Shown here: positions 34,447-43,013 of the stretch, piece by piece | How positions within the stretch are numbered: the first letter of the stretch is position 1 | How the letters are laid out: every line of letters starts with the position of its first letter | Assembly (NCBI GenBank): GCA_910583695.1 | Contig: CAJTZL010000006.1 | Location: 1-64,000, forward strand | Source: an uncultured Oscillibacter sp. | GTDB lineage: Bacteria; Bacillota; Clostridia; Oscillospirales; Oscillospiraceae | Reading direction: 5' to 3' | Length of the DNA: 64,000 bases | Position numbers and translations under genes: made by a program | The notes under the pieces: model-generated | Seen by the model: only the letters and a program-made list of their open reading frames with translations | What the model was told of the DNA's origin: nothing | Database searches by the model: none

Positions 34447-34899
34447 TCAGTGCGGCATCATGTCAATCCCTCGGGAGCAGACATAACAGGTGCCTGCGCA
34501 GAAGCCGCAGGTTCCGCAAGCGCCGCAGATCTCGCAAAACACAAACGCGGCTCCCAGGCCTACACAGAGATTTTCAGCAAACAGCGTCCCGAAGGGCCTC
34601 TCCTTGGGATGGTAGCAGGGCCCGTTCCGCATCCGCTCTGCCGCCCTCCGGTATTCCTCATTCCCTGCTTCCATCCGCGTGGCGGACTCATAGTGCTGCT
34701 TTGCCTCGTCCATCCAGCCTTTTCGGAGGCACAGGGCACCCATGAGAAAGTGCCACTCCGATCCATGGTCCCTCACTCCGTCCAGCAGCGTCTCCGCCCA
34801 GGCGTACTTCCCCTCCCGGATGGCGGTCCGAACCTGCTGGAAAACCCATGGGTCCCCGTAGTCGCCCTGGCCGGGAACATTCGCCGGGTAATCGTCCAT
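34447..34899 (-). CDS. TPR-like protein with Cys-rich tail, J-less paralogue of the adjacent DnaJ-domain protein
   Basis: 150 aa. Residues 18-93 match the middle of the neighbouring DnaJ-domain protein (VFQQVRTAIREGKYAWAETL versus VLQQVRAAIQVGDITRAEAL; GWMDEAKQHYE versus GWMDEAMRYYE), so the two are duplicates. This copy has no J domain, and its C-terminus carries a long cysteine-rich hydrophobic tail (EICGACGTCGFCAGTCYVC), which could bind metal or be acylated. Function unknown. Confidence 0.7.
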   Translation of the reverse strand: MDDYPANVPGQGDYGDPWVFQQVRTAIREGKYAWAETLLDGVRDHGSEWHFLMGALCLRKGWMDEAKQHYESATRMEAGNEEYRRAAERMRNGPCYHPKERPFGTLFAENLCVGLGAAFVFCEICGACGTCGFCAGTCYVCSRGIDMMPH

Positions 34900-34924
34900 G
34901 GAACAGCCTCCCGTTCAAGCAGTC

Positions 34925-35536
34925 TCAGATGAAGCAGCAGTAGCCGCCGTTGCAAAGCGTATAGGCACAGCACAGGGTCAGGCAGGGATTTCCGGCGCAC
35001 AGCGTCCCGAAAGGCTCTCCTCCGGGCCGGTAGGACGCTCCGTTCTGCATCAGGCTCAGCGCCCGCCGGTATTCCGGGTTATTGGGCTCCATCTGGCAGG
35101 CGGTCTCGTAATACCGCATAGCCTCGTCCATCCAGCCCCGGCGGTAGCATACTGCGCCCTTGAGGAAGTTCCACTCCGCACTGTGGTCCCCGACATTGTT
35201 CAAAAGTGCCTCGGCGCGGGTGATATCCCCCACCTGAATGGCGGCCCGGACCTGCTGGAGCACCGAAGAGGACGCGCCGGAGCCGTAAGACTGCTGCCAG
35301 CTCCCGGCATATGCGGAGCCGGGACCGCCGGCCCTTCCCCCGCCGCCGCTGCGCCGTTTGTTGATCTCTTCATAGGCGGCGTTGATGTCCTTCATTTTCT
35401 CCTGAGCCAGATCGGCCAGGGGATTGTCGTGATAGTTGTCCGGGTGGTATTTTCTCGCCAGTTCCCGGTAAGCCCGTTTGACCTCTTCGTCGGAGGCGTT
35501 CTCTGAAATGCCAAGTACCTGATAGGGATCGTTCAT
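34925..35536 (-). CDS. DnaJ-domain protein with TPR-like repeats and Cys-rich C-terminus
   Basis: 203 aa. J domain at residues 1-65 with intact ELARKYHPDNYHD (HPD at 33-35), a Gly-rich linker, TPR-like helices (about 90-165) and a C-terminal hydrophobic Cys-rich end. HPD implies Hsp70 stimulation. AGGAG precedes ATG 35536. It overlaps the DUF5685 gene by four bases. The next gene downstream is a J-less copy. Confidence 0.82.
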   Translation of the reverse strand: MNDPYQVLGISENASDEEVKRAYRELARKYHPDNYHDNPLADLAQEKMKDINAAYEEINKRRSGGGGRAGGPGSAYAGSWQQSYGSGASSSVLQQVRAAIQVGDITRAEALLNNVGDHSAEWNFLKGAVCYRRGWMDEAMRYYETACQMEPNNPEYRRALSLMQNGASYRPGGEPFGTLCAGNPCLTLCCAYTLCNGGYCCFI

Positions 35537-36423
35537 GTGTTTTTCTCCTGTGCTTCTCTCTTGTTTCCTCCGCCTCCGCGGAAGGTCCCGTCCAGCACCG
35601 CCTTTCCCACGCGGAAAAGGCCGGCGTAAAGGGTGGTTTCCAGAACCGGCGTCCAGACGCCGAAGTCCCACAGCTCAAAGGCGGTGGCCATCATGTGAAT
35701 GGAGTGGTCCAGCGTGACGGCAAAGCTCTTCCGGGCCTCCTCCGTCCAGAGGCCGTCCGCCAGCCCATAGCGCAGGGCCACCGGATTGTAATTCCCGGAA
35801 GCGGCGTCTTTTTTCAGGTCGTCCGCCGCGTCCACCAGATAGACCCAGCGGCCCAGGTGGTAAAAAATCTGTTCCAGCACCCGCCGCCGCACCGGCTCGT
35901 CCACTGCCTGAGCGGCTCCTTGCAGCAGCACGGCAAAGGTGTCCGCCGCCCGGTCCATAGAGGGGCAGCTCTCCTTTTCCAATTCCGCCAGGGCTGCCAG
36001 CTGGCGGCGGGTGGATGCGTTAAACTCCGGCCGGGCCGCCGCCGCCTTCCGGTAAGCCCGCTCCAGAACGGCGGAGGCTCCCCGGTATTTCAGGCCGTGG
36101 AACCAGTCGTGATCCTCCACGCCGTCCCGGGCCTGCCAATAGGCTAAAATGACGCTTTCGTCCGCCGCCAGGGCCAGTGCCTCCGTGCTCTCCAGCCGGT
36201 CCTGCCCGTGGACGGGATGGGCGGCACAGCGGCCATGGCGGACCGTGCCTTCCCCCTTCTCCGAAAGAAGGATGGCCAGAAAGGTAAAATCGTAGTTCAG
36301 GATGAACCGCGCCGCCGTCCCGTAACGCTCCCCCAGGACATGGCAGAGGCCGCAGTAGGCCCGGCCAAAGCGTTTCCGCTCCTCCTCGGAGAGGTCCTGG
36401 GGCGGCCTGACGTAGCCGAACAT
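35533..36423 (-). CDS. DUF5685 family protein
   Basis: 296 aa. N-terminus MFGYVRPP, then RFGRAYCGLCHVLGERYG with a CxxC, mostly helical, DAADDLKKDAASGNYNPV near the C-terminus. This is the DUF5685 pattern; the helical DxxDD arrangement recalls all-alpha prenyl-enzyme-like folds, but no activity is known. Coupled to the upstream RseC gene (TGATG) and the downstream DnaJ gene. Confidence 0.75.
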   Translation of the reverse strand: MFGYVRPPQDLSEEERKRFGRAYCGLCHVLGERYGTAARFILNYDFTFLAILLSEKGEGTVRHGRCAAHPVHGQDRLESTEALALAADESVILAYWQARDGVEDHDWFHGLKYRGASAVLERAYRKAAAARPEFNASTRRQLAALAELEKESCPSMDRAADTFAVLLQGAAQAVDEPVRRRVLEQIFYHLGRWVYLVDAADDLKKDAASGNYNPVALRYGLADGLWTEEARKSFAVTLDHSIHMMATAFELWDFGVWTPVLETTLYAGLFRVGKAVLDGTFRGGGGNKREAQEKNT

Positions 36424-36833
36424 CAGAACAGCCGGACGATGGTAAAGGACAGCCCGCCCCTGGCCCGGAGGCGGCGGTCATAGCCGATGGCCCCCAGGAT
36501 ACCCAGAAGGAAGCCTGCTCCGGCAGCGGTATACTGGACCGCCACGCTGGCGGCCGCTGCCAGGGCGGCGAAGTAGCCCAGGAAGAACAGGGCCACCGGA
36601 ATCAGGTAGACCAGGGCCACGATGCGGAGCATCTTTTTGGTGCTGCTCTCCACCACCACCTTCTGTCCCGGGGCCGCGCCGATGGGGTTCAATGCCCGGG
36701 CGTGGACCGCCGCGCCGGTGACGCCGCAGCCGGCGCACTCCTCGCAGTCATGGCCGCAGGCGGACTTCCGGGGGACGGAAATCTCCGCATGACCGGCGTC
36801 CAGGATTCGTTCAACCGTTGCAATTTGTGTCAT
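36423..36833 (-). CDS. RseC/MucC family (SoxR-reducing system) protein
   Basis: 136 aa. Cytosolic Cys cluster near the N-terminus (CGHDCEECAGCG), then VVVESSTKKMLRIVALVYLIP, two membrane helices, short tail. In Gram-negatives RseC is tied to SoxR reduction or sigma-E control; in Clostridia the role is unknown and probably redox-related. ATG 36833 has GGAGG six bases upstream. Confidence 0.8.
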   Translation of the reverse strand: MTQIATVERILDAGHAEISVPRKSACGHDCEECAGCGVTGAAVHARALNPIGAAPGQKVVVESSTKKMLRIVALVYLIPVALFFLGYFAALAAAASVAVQYTAAGAGFLLGILGAIGYDRRLRARGGLSFTIVRLF

Positions 36834-36854
36834 GTTTTCCTCCAAGCATGGGGT

Positions 36855-38198
36855 TTATCCGCCGGTTTCCTCACCGGCCGGTTCATCTTCCAAGGGCGGG
36901 TCCGCCGGTTCCTCCGGAGGCGGCTCCTCGCCGCCCTCCCGTATTGTCACCTGAATCTGATACAGGCCGCTGATGCCTACGTCGCCCTTGTTCACCGTCA
37001 CTTCCGCGGGAACGGTATAGGTGCCAGAGGCGGCAGAGTAATCGTCCAAATCCACCGTTACGGCGATGTCCTCCCCCGTGAGGGCGGACACGTCCGCCTC
37101 CGTGCCGAAGACCTTTACCGCCAGACTGCCGGTCAGCGCTTCCACCCGCTTCCCCTCCGGCAGGTTCAGCCAGGAGATATTCTCCGTGGAAATCGTGGCA
37201 TTGGTCATGTCCTTGAAGCGGATTCGCAGAGCCGCCCGGGTTACGCCGCTGACATTGGTGCACCCATCCGGCAGGACAATGAGATAGTTGGTGGTCGTAT
37301 AATTCTCCGACGCTGTGGTGCCCAGCTCCCGCAGGTCGTAGTCGGGCTTCAGCCTCAGGGTCTCTACATCCTTGAGTTGGCTGGCATCCCCGGAGACAGC
37401 GATGGTCTGAGGTTCGATGACAAACTCCGTGTTTCGGGCCCGGCACCCGGGGGAGTCGATGAAGTCCACGATCAGGCGCAGCTCCTTGGTGACAAAGACC
37501 GGCAGCGTGGCCTTGACATTCTCCACTGAGGAGTGGATGTCCGCCTTGTCCAAAAGCTGGCCGTTTTGATCGTAGAATTGAAGCTCCAAATCCCGGGACA
37601 CCGTCTCCACCGCGCTGTTTCCGATGTCCAGAGTGACCTTGGCATAGCTGATGGGGTCGATGTCCTCCTGAAGGCCCCGGACCTCCACCTCTGCGTGGGA
37701 GAGTTCCACCTGACCGGCGGAATAGCTCTCCGCCACGTTGCCCACCAGCTCACAGCTGACATCAATGGTCCGGCTGTACAGCTCGCTGATGTTTACCGTA
37801 GCCATGCCGAAACTGGCCCGTTCTTTTTGAATGGCATTGGCATTGTTGTTGAATTTCGGGTTCGTATAGCTCACATTGTAGTTGACCCGCTGTTTTCCCG
37901 CGCTGGTCACGTCCAGGAGGCTGGCTGTCACCCAGATCTGAGAACGGTCCAGGCTGCAAATGTCCCAGCGCGTGCCCTTCAGCGTCAGGTCGATGGTCAG
38001 GTCCGTTCCCTCCTCCACCATCATCAGCCCACGGTCCGTCAGGGTGCTCTCATACAAATACTCAATGGGAATATCCAGAAACTCCTGGGTCACGGTCTGG
38101 CCGCTGCTCAGGTCCACATAGAGCCAGATGCCACAGGCCACCAGAACGGCCAGCAGCAGGTAGACAATTTTGCGCCGTCCCGCCTTTTCGTTTTCCAC
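36855..38198 (-). CDS. cdaR: YbbR-domain protein, regulator of diadenylate cyclase
   Basis: 447 aa. One N-terminal membrane helix (about 12-30), then four YbbR-like beta repeats facing outside, ending in a Pro/Glu-rich tail. GTG 38198 is preferred to ATG 38213: GGAGG sits eight bases before it and it follows the cdaA stop directly. CdaR binds and tunes CdaA at the membrane. In B. subtilis glmM follows; here it does not. Confidence 0.85.
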   Translation of the reverse strand: MENEKAGRRKIVYLLLAVLVACGIWLYVDLSSGQTVTQEFLDIPIEYLYESTLTDRGLMMVEEGTDLTIDLTLKGTRWDICSLDRSQIWVTASLLDVTSAGKQRVNYNVSYTNPKFNNNANAIQKERASFGMATVNISELYSRTIDVSCELVGNVAESYSAGQVELSHAEVEVRGLQEDIDPISYAKVTLDIGNSAVETVSRDLELQFYDQNGQLLDKADIHSSVENVKATLPVFVTKELRLIVDFIDSPGCRARNTEFVIEPQTIAVSGDASQLKDVETLRLKPDYDLRELGTTASENYTTTNYLIVLPDGCTNVSGVTRAALRIRFKDMTNATISTENISWLNLPEGKRVEALTGSLAVKVFGTEADVSALTGEDIAVTVDLDDYSAASGTYTVPAEVTVNKGDVGISGLYQIQVTIREGGEEPPPEEPADPPLEDEPAGEETGG

Positions 38199-38199
38199 C

Positions 38200-39072
38200 T
38201 TACGTACCTCCATCCTTCCTGGAGCGCAGCAAGCCCATTAGGCTGAATTTCTGCTTGTCCGCCTCGGCCTCCTCCTGCGGAAGCAATTCGTTCCGCAGGA
38301 GGTTATCCAGGGTCTCCGGCTTCAAATGCCGTTTCAGCATCCCGCCGGTAGCCACGGAGATGGAGCCGGTCTCCTCCGACACGATGACCACCACCGCGTC
38401 GGAGTTTTCGCTCATGCCAATGCCTGCCCGGTGCCGCATGCCCAAGTCCCGGGACAGGTTCACGTTCTTGCTGAGGGGGAGCATGCACCCCGCCCCCAGC
38501 ACCCGACCGTGGCGGACAATCACCGCCCCGTCGTGCATGGGCGCTTTCACGAAGAAGATGTTTTTCAAAAGCTCGCTGGACACCGATGCGTCCAGAACCG
38601 TGCCGCTGCGAACCATGTCGTCCAGCAGAATCTCCCGCTCAAAGACGATCAGCGCGCCGGTGCGGGACTGGGACATCTCGGAGCAGGCCAGCACGGTCTG
38701 CTCGATGGTCTGCTCCAGCACGCTGGCGTTCTCCGTCCGGGTGAAGAGGGCCAGAATGCGGCGGCTGCCCATCTCCTCCAGAATCCGGCGAATCTCCGGC
38801 TGAAAGAGGATAATCAGGGCCAGCACGCCCACCTCCACCATGCGGCTCAGCAGGTAGTAAATGCCGTTGAGGCCGAAAAGATAGCTCAAAAGCAGGGCCG
38901 CCAGGAACACGAACAGCCCCTTCAAAAGGCTGGCCGCCTTGGTGGTCTGCACCAGGGTCAATACCTTATAGAGCGCAAAAGCCATGATCACAATATCAAA
39001 AACATCCGAGACCTCAATGGTCAGCAGATACCGGCCGATCGTGGCGAAGAGCTCCGTCAGCGTCACATTCAT
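38200..39072 (-). CDS. cdaA: Diadenylate cyclase CdaA
   Basis: Makes c-di-AMP from two ATP, 290 aa. Three N-terminal membrane helices (about 20-110) and a DAC domain with MHDGAVIV (DGA) and GMRHRAGIGMSE (RHR), both intact. c-di-AMP controls potassium and osmotic balance. First gene of a five- to six-gene minus-strand unit. Confidence 0.95.
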   Translation of the reverse strand: MNVTLTELFATIGRYLLTIEVSDVFDIVIMAFALYKVLTLVQTTKAASLLKGLFVFLAALLLSYLFGLNGIYYLLSRMVEVGVLALIILFQPEIRRILEEMGSRRILALFTRTENASVLEQTIEQTVLACSEMSQSRTGALIVFEREILLDDMVRSGTVLDASVSSELLKNIFFVKAPMHDGAVIVRHGRVLGAGCMLPLSKNVNLSRDLGMRHRAGIGMSENSDAVVVIVSEETGSISVATGGMLKRHLKPETLDNLLRNELLPQEEAEADKQKFSLMGLLRSRKDGGT

Positions 39073-39156
39073 TTTTTCGTCGTCATCCCTTTCCTCTGCG
39101 CCGCCGGGAGAGCAGCTGTTCCCCCTGAGAGAAACGTCAGGTCATGAATACTTTAG

Positions 39157-39185
39157 ATTATATAGAATCCGGCGGTAAAAAGCAA
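39157..39185 (-). promoter_or_regulatory. Promoter of the cdaA operon
   Basis: Minus strand TTGCTT (39185-39180), 17 bases, TATAAT (39162-39157). Confidence 0.6.
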
Positions 39186-39225
39186 GGTAAACCAAGGGAA
39201 AATTACCGGAAAATTCACGGTCTGT

Positions 39226-40359
39226 TCAGAAAGCCCGGCCCAGGACTCCTTGAACCGCCCGAAGCAGCCGGGCCACCTCCTCCGGCGTGTTGAAATCGGA
39301 GAAGCTGATGCGGACGGTACCGGTGTCCAGCGTCCCCGCCGTGCGGTGGGCGTAGGGGGCGCAGTGAATGCCCGCGCGGACGGCGATTCCCCGCTCCGCC
39401 AGGGAGGATCCCACATTCTCCACATCCACGCCCTCCGCCGTCAGGGAGAGGACTCCCGTCTGGTTCCGGAGACCTGGGGACACGAAGAGCCGCAGGCCCG
39501 GCAGGGTCTCCAGCCCCTGAACGGCCATCTGAGTCAGGTGCTTTTCATGGGCCAGAATTTTTTCCAATCCCCCCCGGCGGACATACCGGACGCCGGCCAG
39601 CAGGCCCGCGATGCCCGGCATGTTGAGAGTTCCCGCCTCCAGCCGGTCCGGCAGAAAGTCCGGCATCCGCTGCTGGATGGACTGGCTGCCGGTGCCCCCT
39701 TCCAGCAGGGGCCGGGTGAGCACGTCCTCCCGGCAGAGCAGCACGCCGGTGCCTTGGGGACCATAGAGTCCCTTATGTCCCGGCATGGCCACGAAGGCCG
39801 CTCCCAGCGCCTCCATGTCCAGGGGCAGAACTCCGGCAGACTGGGAGGCGTCGACAATAAAGGGCACGCCCCGGCTCCGGCAGATGGCGGCAATCTCCCC
39901 CACCGGCTGAATAAACCCGAAGACGTTGGATACGTGGCTGCACACCACGGCGTCGGTGCCGGGAACGATGAGGCGGTCAAAGGCGTTCGTCACGGCTTTC
40001 GAATCAAAAAGCGGCGCGGCGGCTACGGCAACCTTTGCCCCCAGGGCCTCCAGAGGCCGGGTGACGGCGTTGTGCTCATAACCGGAGACCACCGCCCGCC
40101 CCCCCGGCGGAACCAGGCTCTTGATGGCGATGTTCAGGGCGTGTGTGGCATTGAGGGTAAAGACCACCTGCTCCGGATTTTTCAGGCCGAAGAGATCCGC
40201 CAGCTCCGAGCGGCACTGAAAGGCCGTGTCGGCGGCCCGGGCGGCGGCGGGGTAGCCGCCCCGCCCCGGGGAGCTCATGGAGGCCAGGGCCTCCCACATG
40301 GCGGCGGCAACGGAAGCGGGCTTTTGGAAGCTGGTGGCCGCGCTGTCAAAATAAATCAT
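39226..40359 (-). CDS. Class V aminotransferase, cysteine desulfurase-like
   Basis: PLP enzyme, 377 aa. Begins MIYFDSAATSFQKP; PLP His in SGYEHNAVTRP, Asp in FIVDASQSAG, Schiff-base Lys in AMPGHKGLYGPQGTG; a Cys in AGIHCAPYAHR is near the position of the catalytic Cys in desulfurases. Coupled with DUF3343 (overlap of four bases). This pair is linked with sulfur or selenium delivery in Clostridia; no selD or other selenium gene is in the window. Confidence 0.82.
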   Translation of the reverse strand: MIYFDSAATSFQKPASVAAAMWEALASMSSPGRGGYPAAARAADTAFQCRSELADLFGLKNPEQVVFTLNATHALNIAIKSLVPPGGRAVVSGYEHNAVTRPLEALGAKVAVAAAPLFDSKAVTNAFDRLIVPGTDAVVCSHVSNVFGFIQPVGEIAAICRSRGVPFIVDASQSAGVLPLDMEALGAAFVAMPGHKGLYGPQGTGVLLCREDVLTRPLLEGGTGSQSIQQRMPDFLPDRLEAGTLNMPGIAGLLAGVRYVRRGGLEKILAHEKHLTQMAVQGLETLPGLRLFVSPGLRNQTGVLSLTAEGVDVENVGSSLAERGIAVRAGIHCAPYAHRTAGTLDTGTVRISFSDFNTPEEVARLLRAVQGVLGRAF

Positions 40360-40613
40360 GCCTCCACCTCCTGGTACAGGCCCTTTTGGAAGATGAATAT
40401 TTGAACGGGGTCCAGGCCGTCCTTGTGGAGGGCGGTCAGGGCCTCCGGCAGATCGGAAACCGCTACGCGCACGGCGTAGGCGCAGCCCTTCTCCGTCAGG
40501 TCTCTGGGAGGCCGGAAGATATGGCAGCGAATGCCCGCCCGACCCAGGGATTTCTGCATCCGCTGGGCGTAGGTTACGGAACGGGCCAGGATGATATAGT
40601 GCTCCACAAACAC
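40356..40613 (-). CDS. DUF3343 protein, putative Se/S carrier
   Basis: 85 aa. FVEHYIILARSVTYAQRMQK and CHIFRPPRDLTEKGCAYAVRV are the family pattern; the two cysteines could carry sulfur or selenium. Overlaps the desulfurase-like gene, which supports a shared job. Confidence 0.75.
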   Translation of the reverse strand: MFVEHYIILARSVTYAQRMQKSLGRAGIRCHIFRPPRDLTEKGCAYAVRVAVSDLPEALTALHKDGLDPVQIFIFQKGLYQEVEA

Positions 40614-40699
40614 TCCTCCTTTCTCTCCTATACTATGGGGCTTGGAGGGAAAGGTGCCAAAACACGAAAACGCCCCGCCGGCGAGCGGAGCGCAGAAGG

Positions 40700-41074
40700 C
40701 TATCTGGAGTATATGAGTCTGGTAACGGAACGGCCCCGCAGACAGACCTGCCGGACATCCCGCAGGGCGTCGTCCTCAAACGCAAGGTTCCATTGATCCT
40801 GACAGCAGCCACCCCGGACCAGCCCACTGAATAGGGTAATATATAGCGTGTCGTTTTTGATTTCCCAAGCGGCCCGGCGGAACGTTGCGGCACTTTTTCC
40901 CTCCAGGCATGCTGTCATGGAAAAATGGTCATCTTCTAAGGCCAGTGCTTCAATAGAAACATCGGTTGCAGGGCTTCCCCTCCGGGAGGCAAAATCCAGG
41001 GCCAGCATCGGCGCGGCCAGCAAGACCAGCGTCAGAAGCAGCACAGCCGCAAAGGGGATTTTCCGCTGTCTCAT
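40700..41074 (-). CDS. Secreted or membrane-anchored protein of unknown function (124 aa)
   Basis: ATG overlaps the ispF stop as ATGA. Signal peptide or anchor at residues about 7-27 (PFAAVLLLTLVLLAAPMLAL). The rest is beta-rich with a GGCCQDQWNL motif. No family recognised. Coupling to ispF looks accidental in function. Confidence 0.6.
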   Translation of the reverse strand: MRQRKIPFAAVLLLTLVLLAAPMLALDFASRRGSPATDVSIEALALEDDHFSMTACLEGKSAATFRRAAWEIKNDTLYITLFSGLVRGGCCQDQWNLAFEDDALRDVRQVCLRGRSVTRLIYSR

Positions 41075-41565
41075 GGGATAGTCTCTTCCTTCTCCACCAG
41101 CACTACGGCGTGGGCCGCCATGCCGGAGCCGTCCCCGGTGAAGCCCAGGCCTTCCTCCGTTGTGGCCTTGACGTTGACCCGTTCCGGCTCAAGCCCCAGG
41201 GCGGCGGCGATGTTCTCCGCCATTCGGGCCTTGTAGGGAGATACCTTCGGCGCCTGGGCCAGCAGAACCGCGTCAATGTTCACCACGGAAAAGCCCTTCT
41301 TCCTCAGAATACTGCCCACCTCCCCCAGCAGCTTCAAGCTGGAAATGCCCTTGTAGGCCGGGTCCGTGTCCGGGAACAGCTTCCCGATGTCCCCCAGCCG
41401 GGCGGCTCCCGCCAGGGCGTCCATGACGGCGTGAACCAGCACGTCCGCATCGGAGTGACCCAAAAGCCCCTTGTCCCAGGGGATTTCCACGCCGCCCAGA
41501 ATCAGCTTCCGCTCCGGAACCAGACGGTGGACGTCGTAGCCGTGGCCAATCCGAAGATTCGTCAT
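41071..41565 (-). CDS. ispF: 2-C-methyl-D-erythritol 2,4-cyclodiphosphate synthase
   Basis: MEP-pathway enzyme, 164 aa. RIGHGYDVHRLV (metal Asp and His), LLGHSDADVLVHAVMDA, DIGKLFPDTD and ATTEEGLGFTGDGSGMA. ATGA overlap with ispD. Confidence 0.96.
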   Translation of the reverse strand: MTNLRIGHGYDVHRLVPERKLILGGVEIPWDKGLLGHSDADVLVHAVMDALAGAARLGDIGKLFPDTDPAYKGISSLKLLGEVGSILRKKGFSVVNIDAVLLAQAPKVSPYKARMAENIAAALGLEPERVNVKATTEEGLGFTGDGSGMAAHAVVLVEKEETIP

Positions 41566-42293
41566 CGTTCTTCCTCCCGGGCCTTCACAATGGCCTCCGC
41601 CAGAATCATATCCATGGGTGTGGTGATTTTCAAGTTCTCCTCCTCGCCCTCCACCACGAAGACCACCTTCCCCAGCCGTTCCACGGCGGAGGCGTCGTCG
41701 GTGACGGGGGCCTCCTGTTCCAGGACGGACTGGAGGGCGGCCTTCAAGAGGCTGGCCTCGAAAACCTGGGGCGTCTGAACCGCCCGGAGCCGCCCCCGGT
41801 CCAACGTCTCCTCCACCCCGCCGTCCTCCCGGACGGCCTTGACCGTGTCCTTCACCGCCACGGCGGGAACGGCGGCGGAACAGCGGGCGGCGGCGGAAAC
41901 CACACGGTCCACGAGCTCCGGTGTCACCAGGGGGCGGGCGCCGTCCTGCACCGCCAGCAGCTCCACCTCCGGAGAGGCCTCTAATGCCGCCAGCAACACG
42001 GAGTGGACCCGGTTCTCCCCGCCCCGAATCACCTTTTTGCATTTCGTGAGCCCATAGATCCGGCAGAGCTGGGAAATCTCAAGGATGTCCTCCTCCCGGG
42101 CGGCAACGACGATCTCGTCCACGCTCCCGGACACTTGAAGAGCCGCCAGAGTCCGCACCAGCACCGGCACGCCCTCCAGGGGCTGGAGCAGCTTGTTGAC
42201 GCCGCCCATCCGGGTGGAGCTGCCCGCCGCCGCCACCAGGGCGGCACAGCGGGGCCTGCGGACCTCCCGCACTTTTTTAAAAAACGGCAACAT
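41562..42293 (-). CDS. ispD: 2-C-methyl-D-erythritol 4-phosphate cytidylyltransferase
   Basis: MEP-pathway enzyme, 243 aa. ALVAAAGSSTRMGGVNKLL (CTP loop), VQDGARPLV, AVPAVAVKDTVK and TDDASAVE. ATG 42293 (MLPFFKK) sits ahead of the conserved core; upstream extension is not supported. The carD-ispD-ispF order is common in Clostridia. Confidence 0.95.
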   Translation of the reverse strand: MLPFFKKVREVRRPRCAALVAAAGSSTRMGGVNKLLQPLEGVPVLVRTLAALQVSGSVDEIVVAAREEDILEISQLCRIYGLTKCKKVIRGGENRVHSVLLAALEASPEVELLAVQDGARPLVTPELVDRVVSAAARCSAAVPAVAVKDTVKAVREDGGVEETLDRGRLRAVQTPQVFEASLLKAALQSVLEQEAPVTDDASAVERLGKVVFVVEGEEENLKITTPMDMILAEAIVKAREEER

Positions 42294-42324
42294 TGCGCAA
42301 CCATCCTCTCCGCCCTGACGGGCC

Positions 42325-42822
42325 CTACTGTGCCACCGGCGTTTTCTGCATGACCGCATGATCCAGCCGCTCCTCCGCCTCCTGGTAGGCGCAGCCCTCC
42401 ACCAGCGCGATTTCCGAGAGAATAATCTGCTTCGCGTTGTGGAGCATTTTCCGCTCTCCCGTGGAGAGCCCCCGGCGGGACTCCCGCCGCATCAGGCCCT
42501 TGACCACCCGGGCCACCTCGTTGAGGTTCCCGCTTTTCAGCCGGAGGAGGTTTTCCTGATAACGCTTGTTCCAGTTGGCGCTGGACTCCACCTCCAACGT
42601 GGGGATTCCGGCGAAGAACGCCTCCGCCTCCGTTGGAGAGATGATGGACCGGATGCCGATGGCCTGACAGTTGGCGGTGGGAATCTTCAAAACCAGTCCC
42701 CCTACGGGCATTTTGAAGACATAGTACTCCTTCACCTTGCCGGCCACCTTTTCCTGGACCACATCATCGATGATACCTGCCCCGTGCATGGGATGCACGA
42801 TCAGGTCCCCGATTTGGAACAT
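42325..42822 (-). CDS. CarD-family transcription regulator
   Basis: 165 aa. N-terminal CarD/TRCF RNA-polymerase-interaction domain (FQIGDLIVHPMHGAGII, VFKMPVGGLVLKIPTANC) and a helical DNA-binding C-terminus (RYQENLLRLKSGNLNEVARVVKGL, GERKMLHNAKQII). AGAAAGGGG precedes ATG 42822. It stabilises open promoter complexes in relatives. Confidence 0.9.
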   Translation of the reverse strand: MFQIGDLIVHPMHGAGIIDDVVQEKVAGKVKEYYVFKMPVGGLVLKIPTANCQAIGIRSIISPTEAEAFFAGIPTLEVESSANWNKRYQENLLRLKSGNLNEVARVVKGLMRRESRRGLSTGERKMLHNAKQIILSEIALVEGCAYQEAEERLDHAVMQKTPVAQ

Positions 42823-43013
42823 GGACACCCCTTTCTCTGTCGCGGCCTCTGCCGCTGTGTTGTCTGCCTCTTGATCCGCTCGATTCCATGCTGGTTCCAA
42901 TTCCATGCCGATTTTTCTGATTCCATGCGAAAGACTGCCCTGGGTAGGGACTGCTGTCCAACAAAAGCTAAGGCAAACACCACACAGCAGAGACCCCGCA
43001 GAGAGCGGGCGGC

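Noticed and set aside
41566..42042. Long extension before ispF
   Set aside because: Gly/Arg-rich shadow of ispD; IspF starts at 41565.
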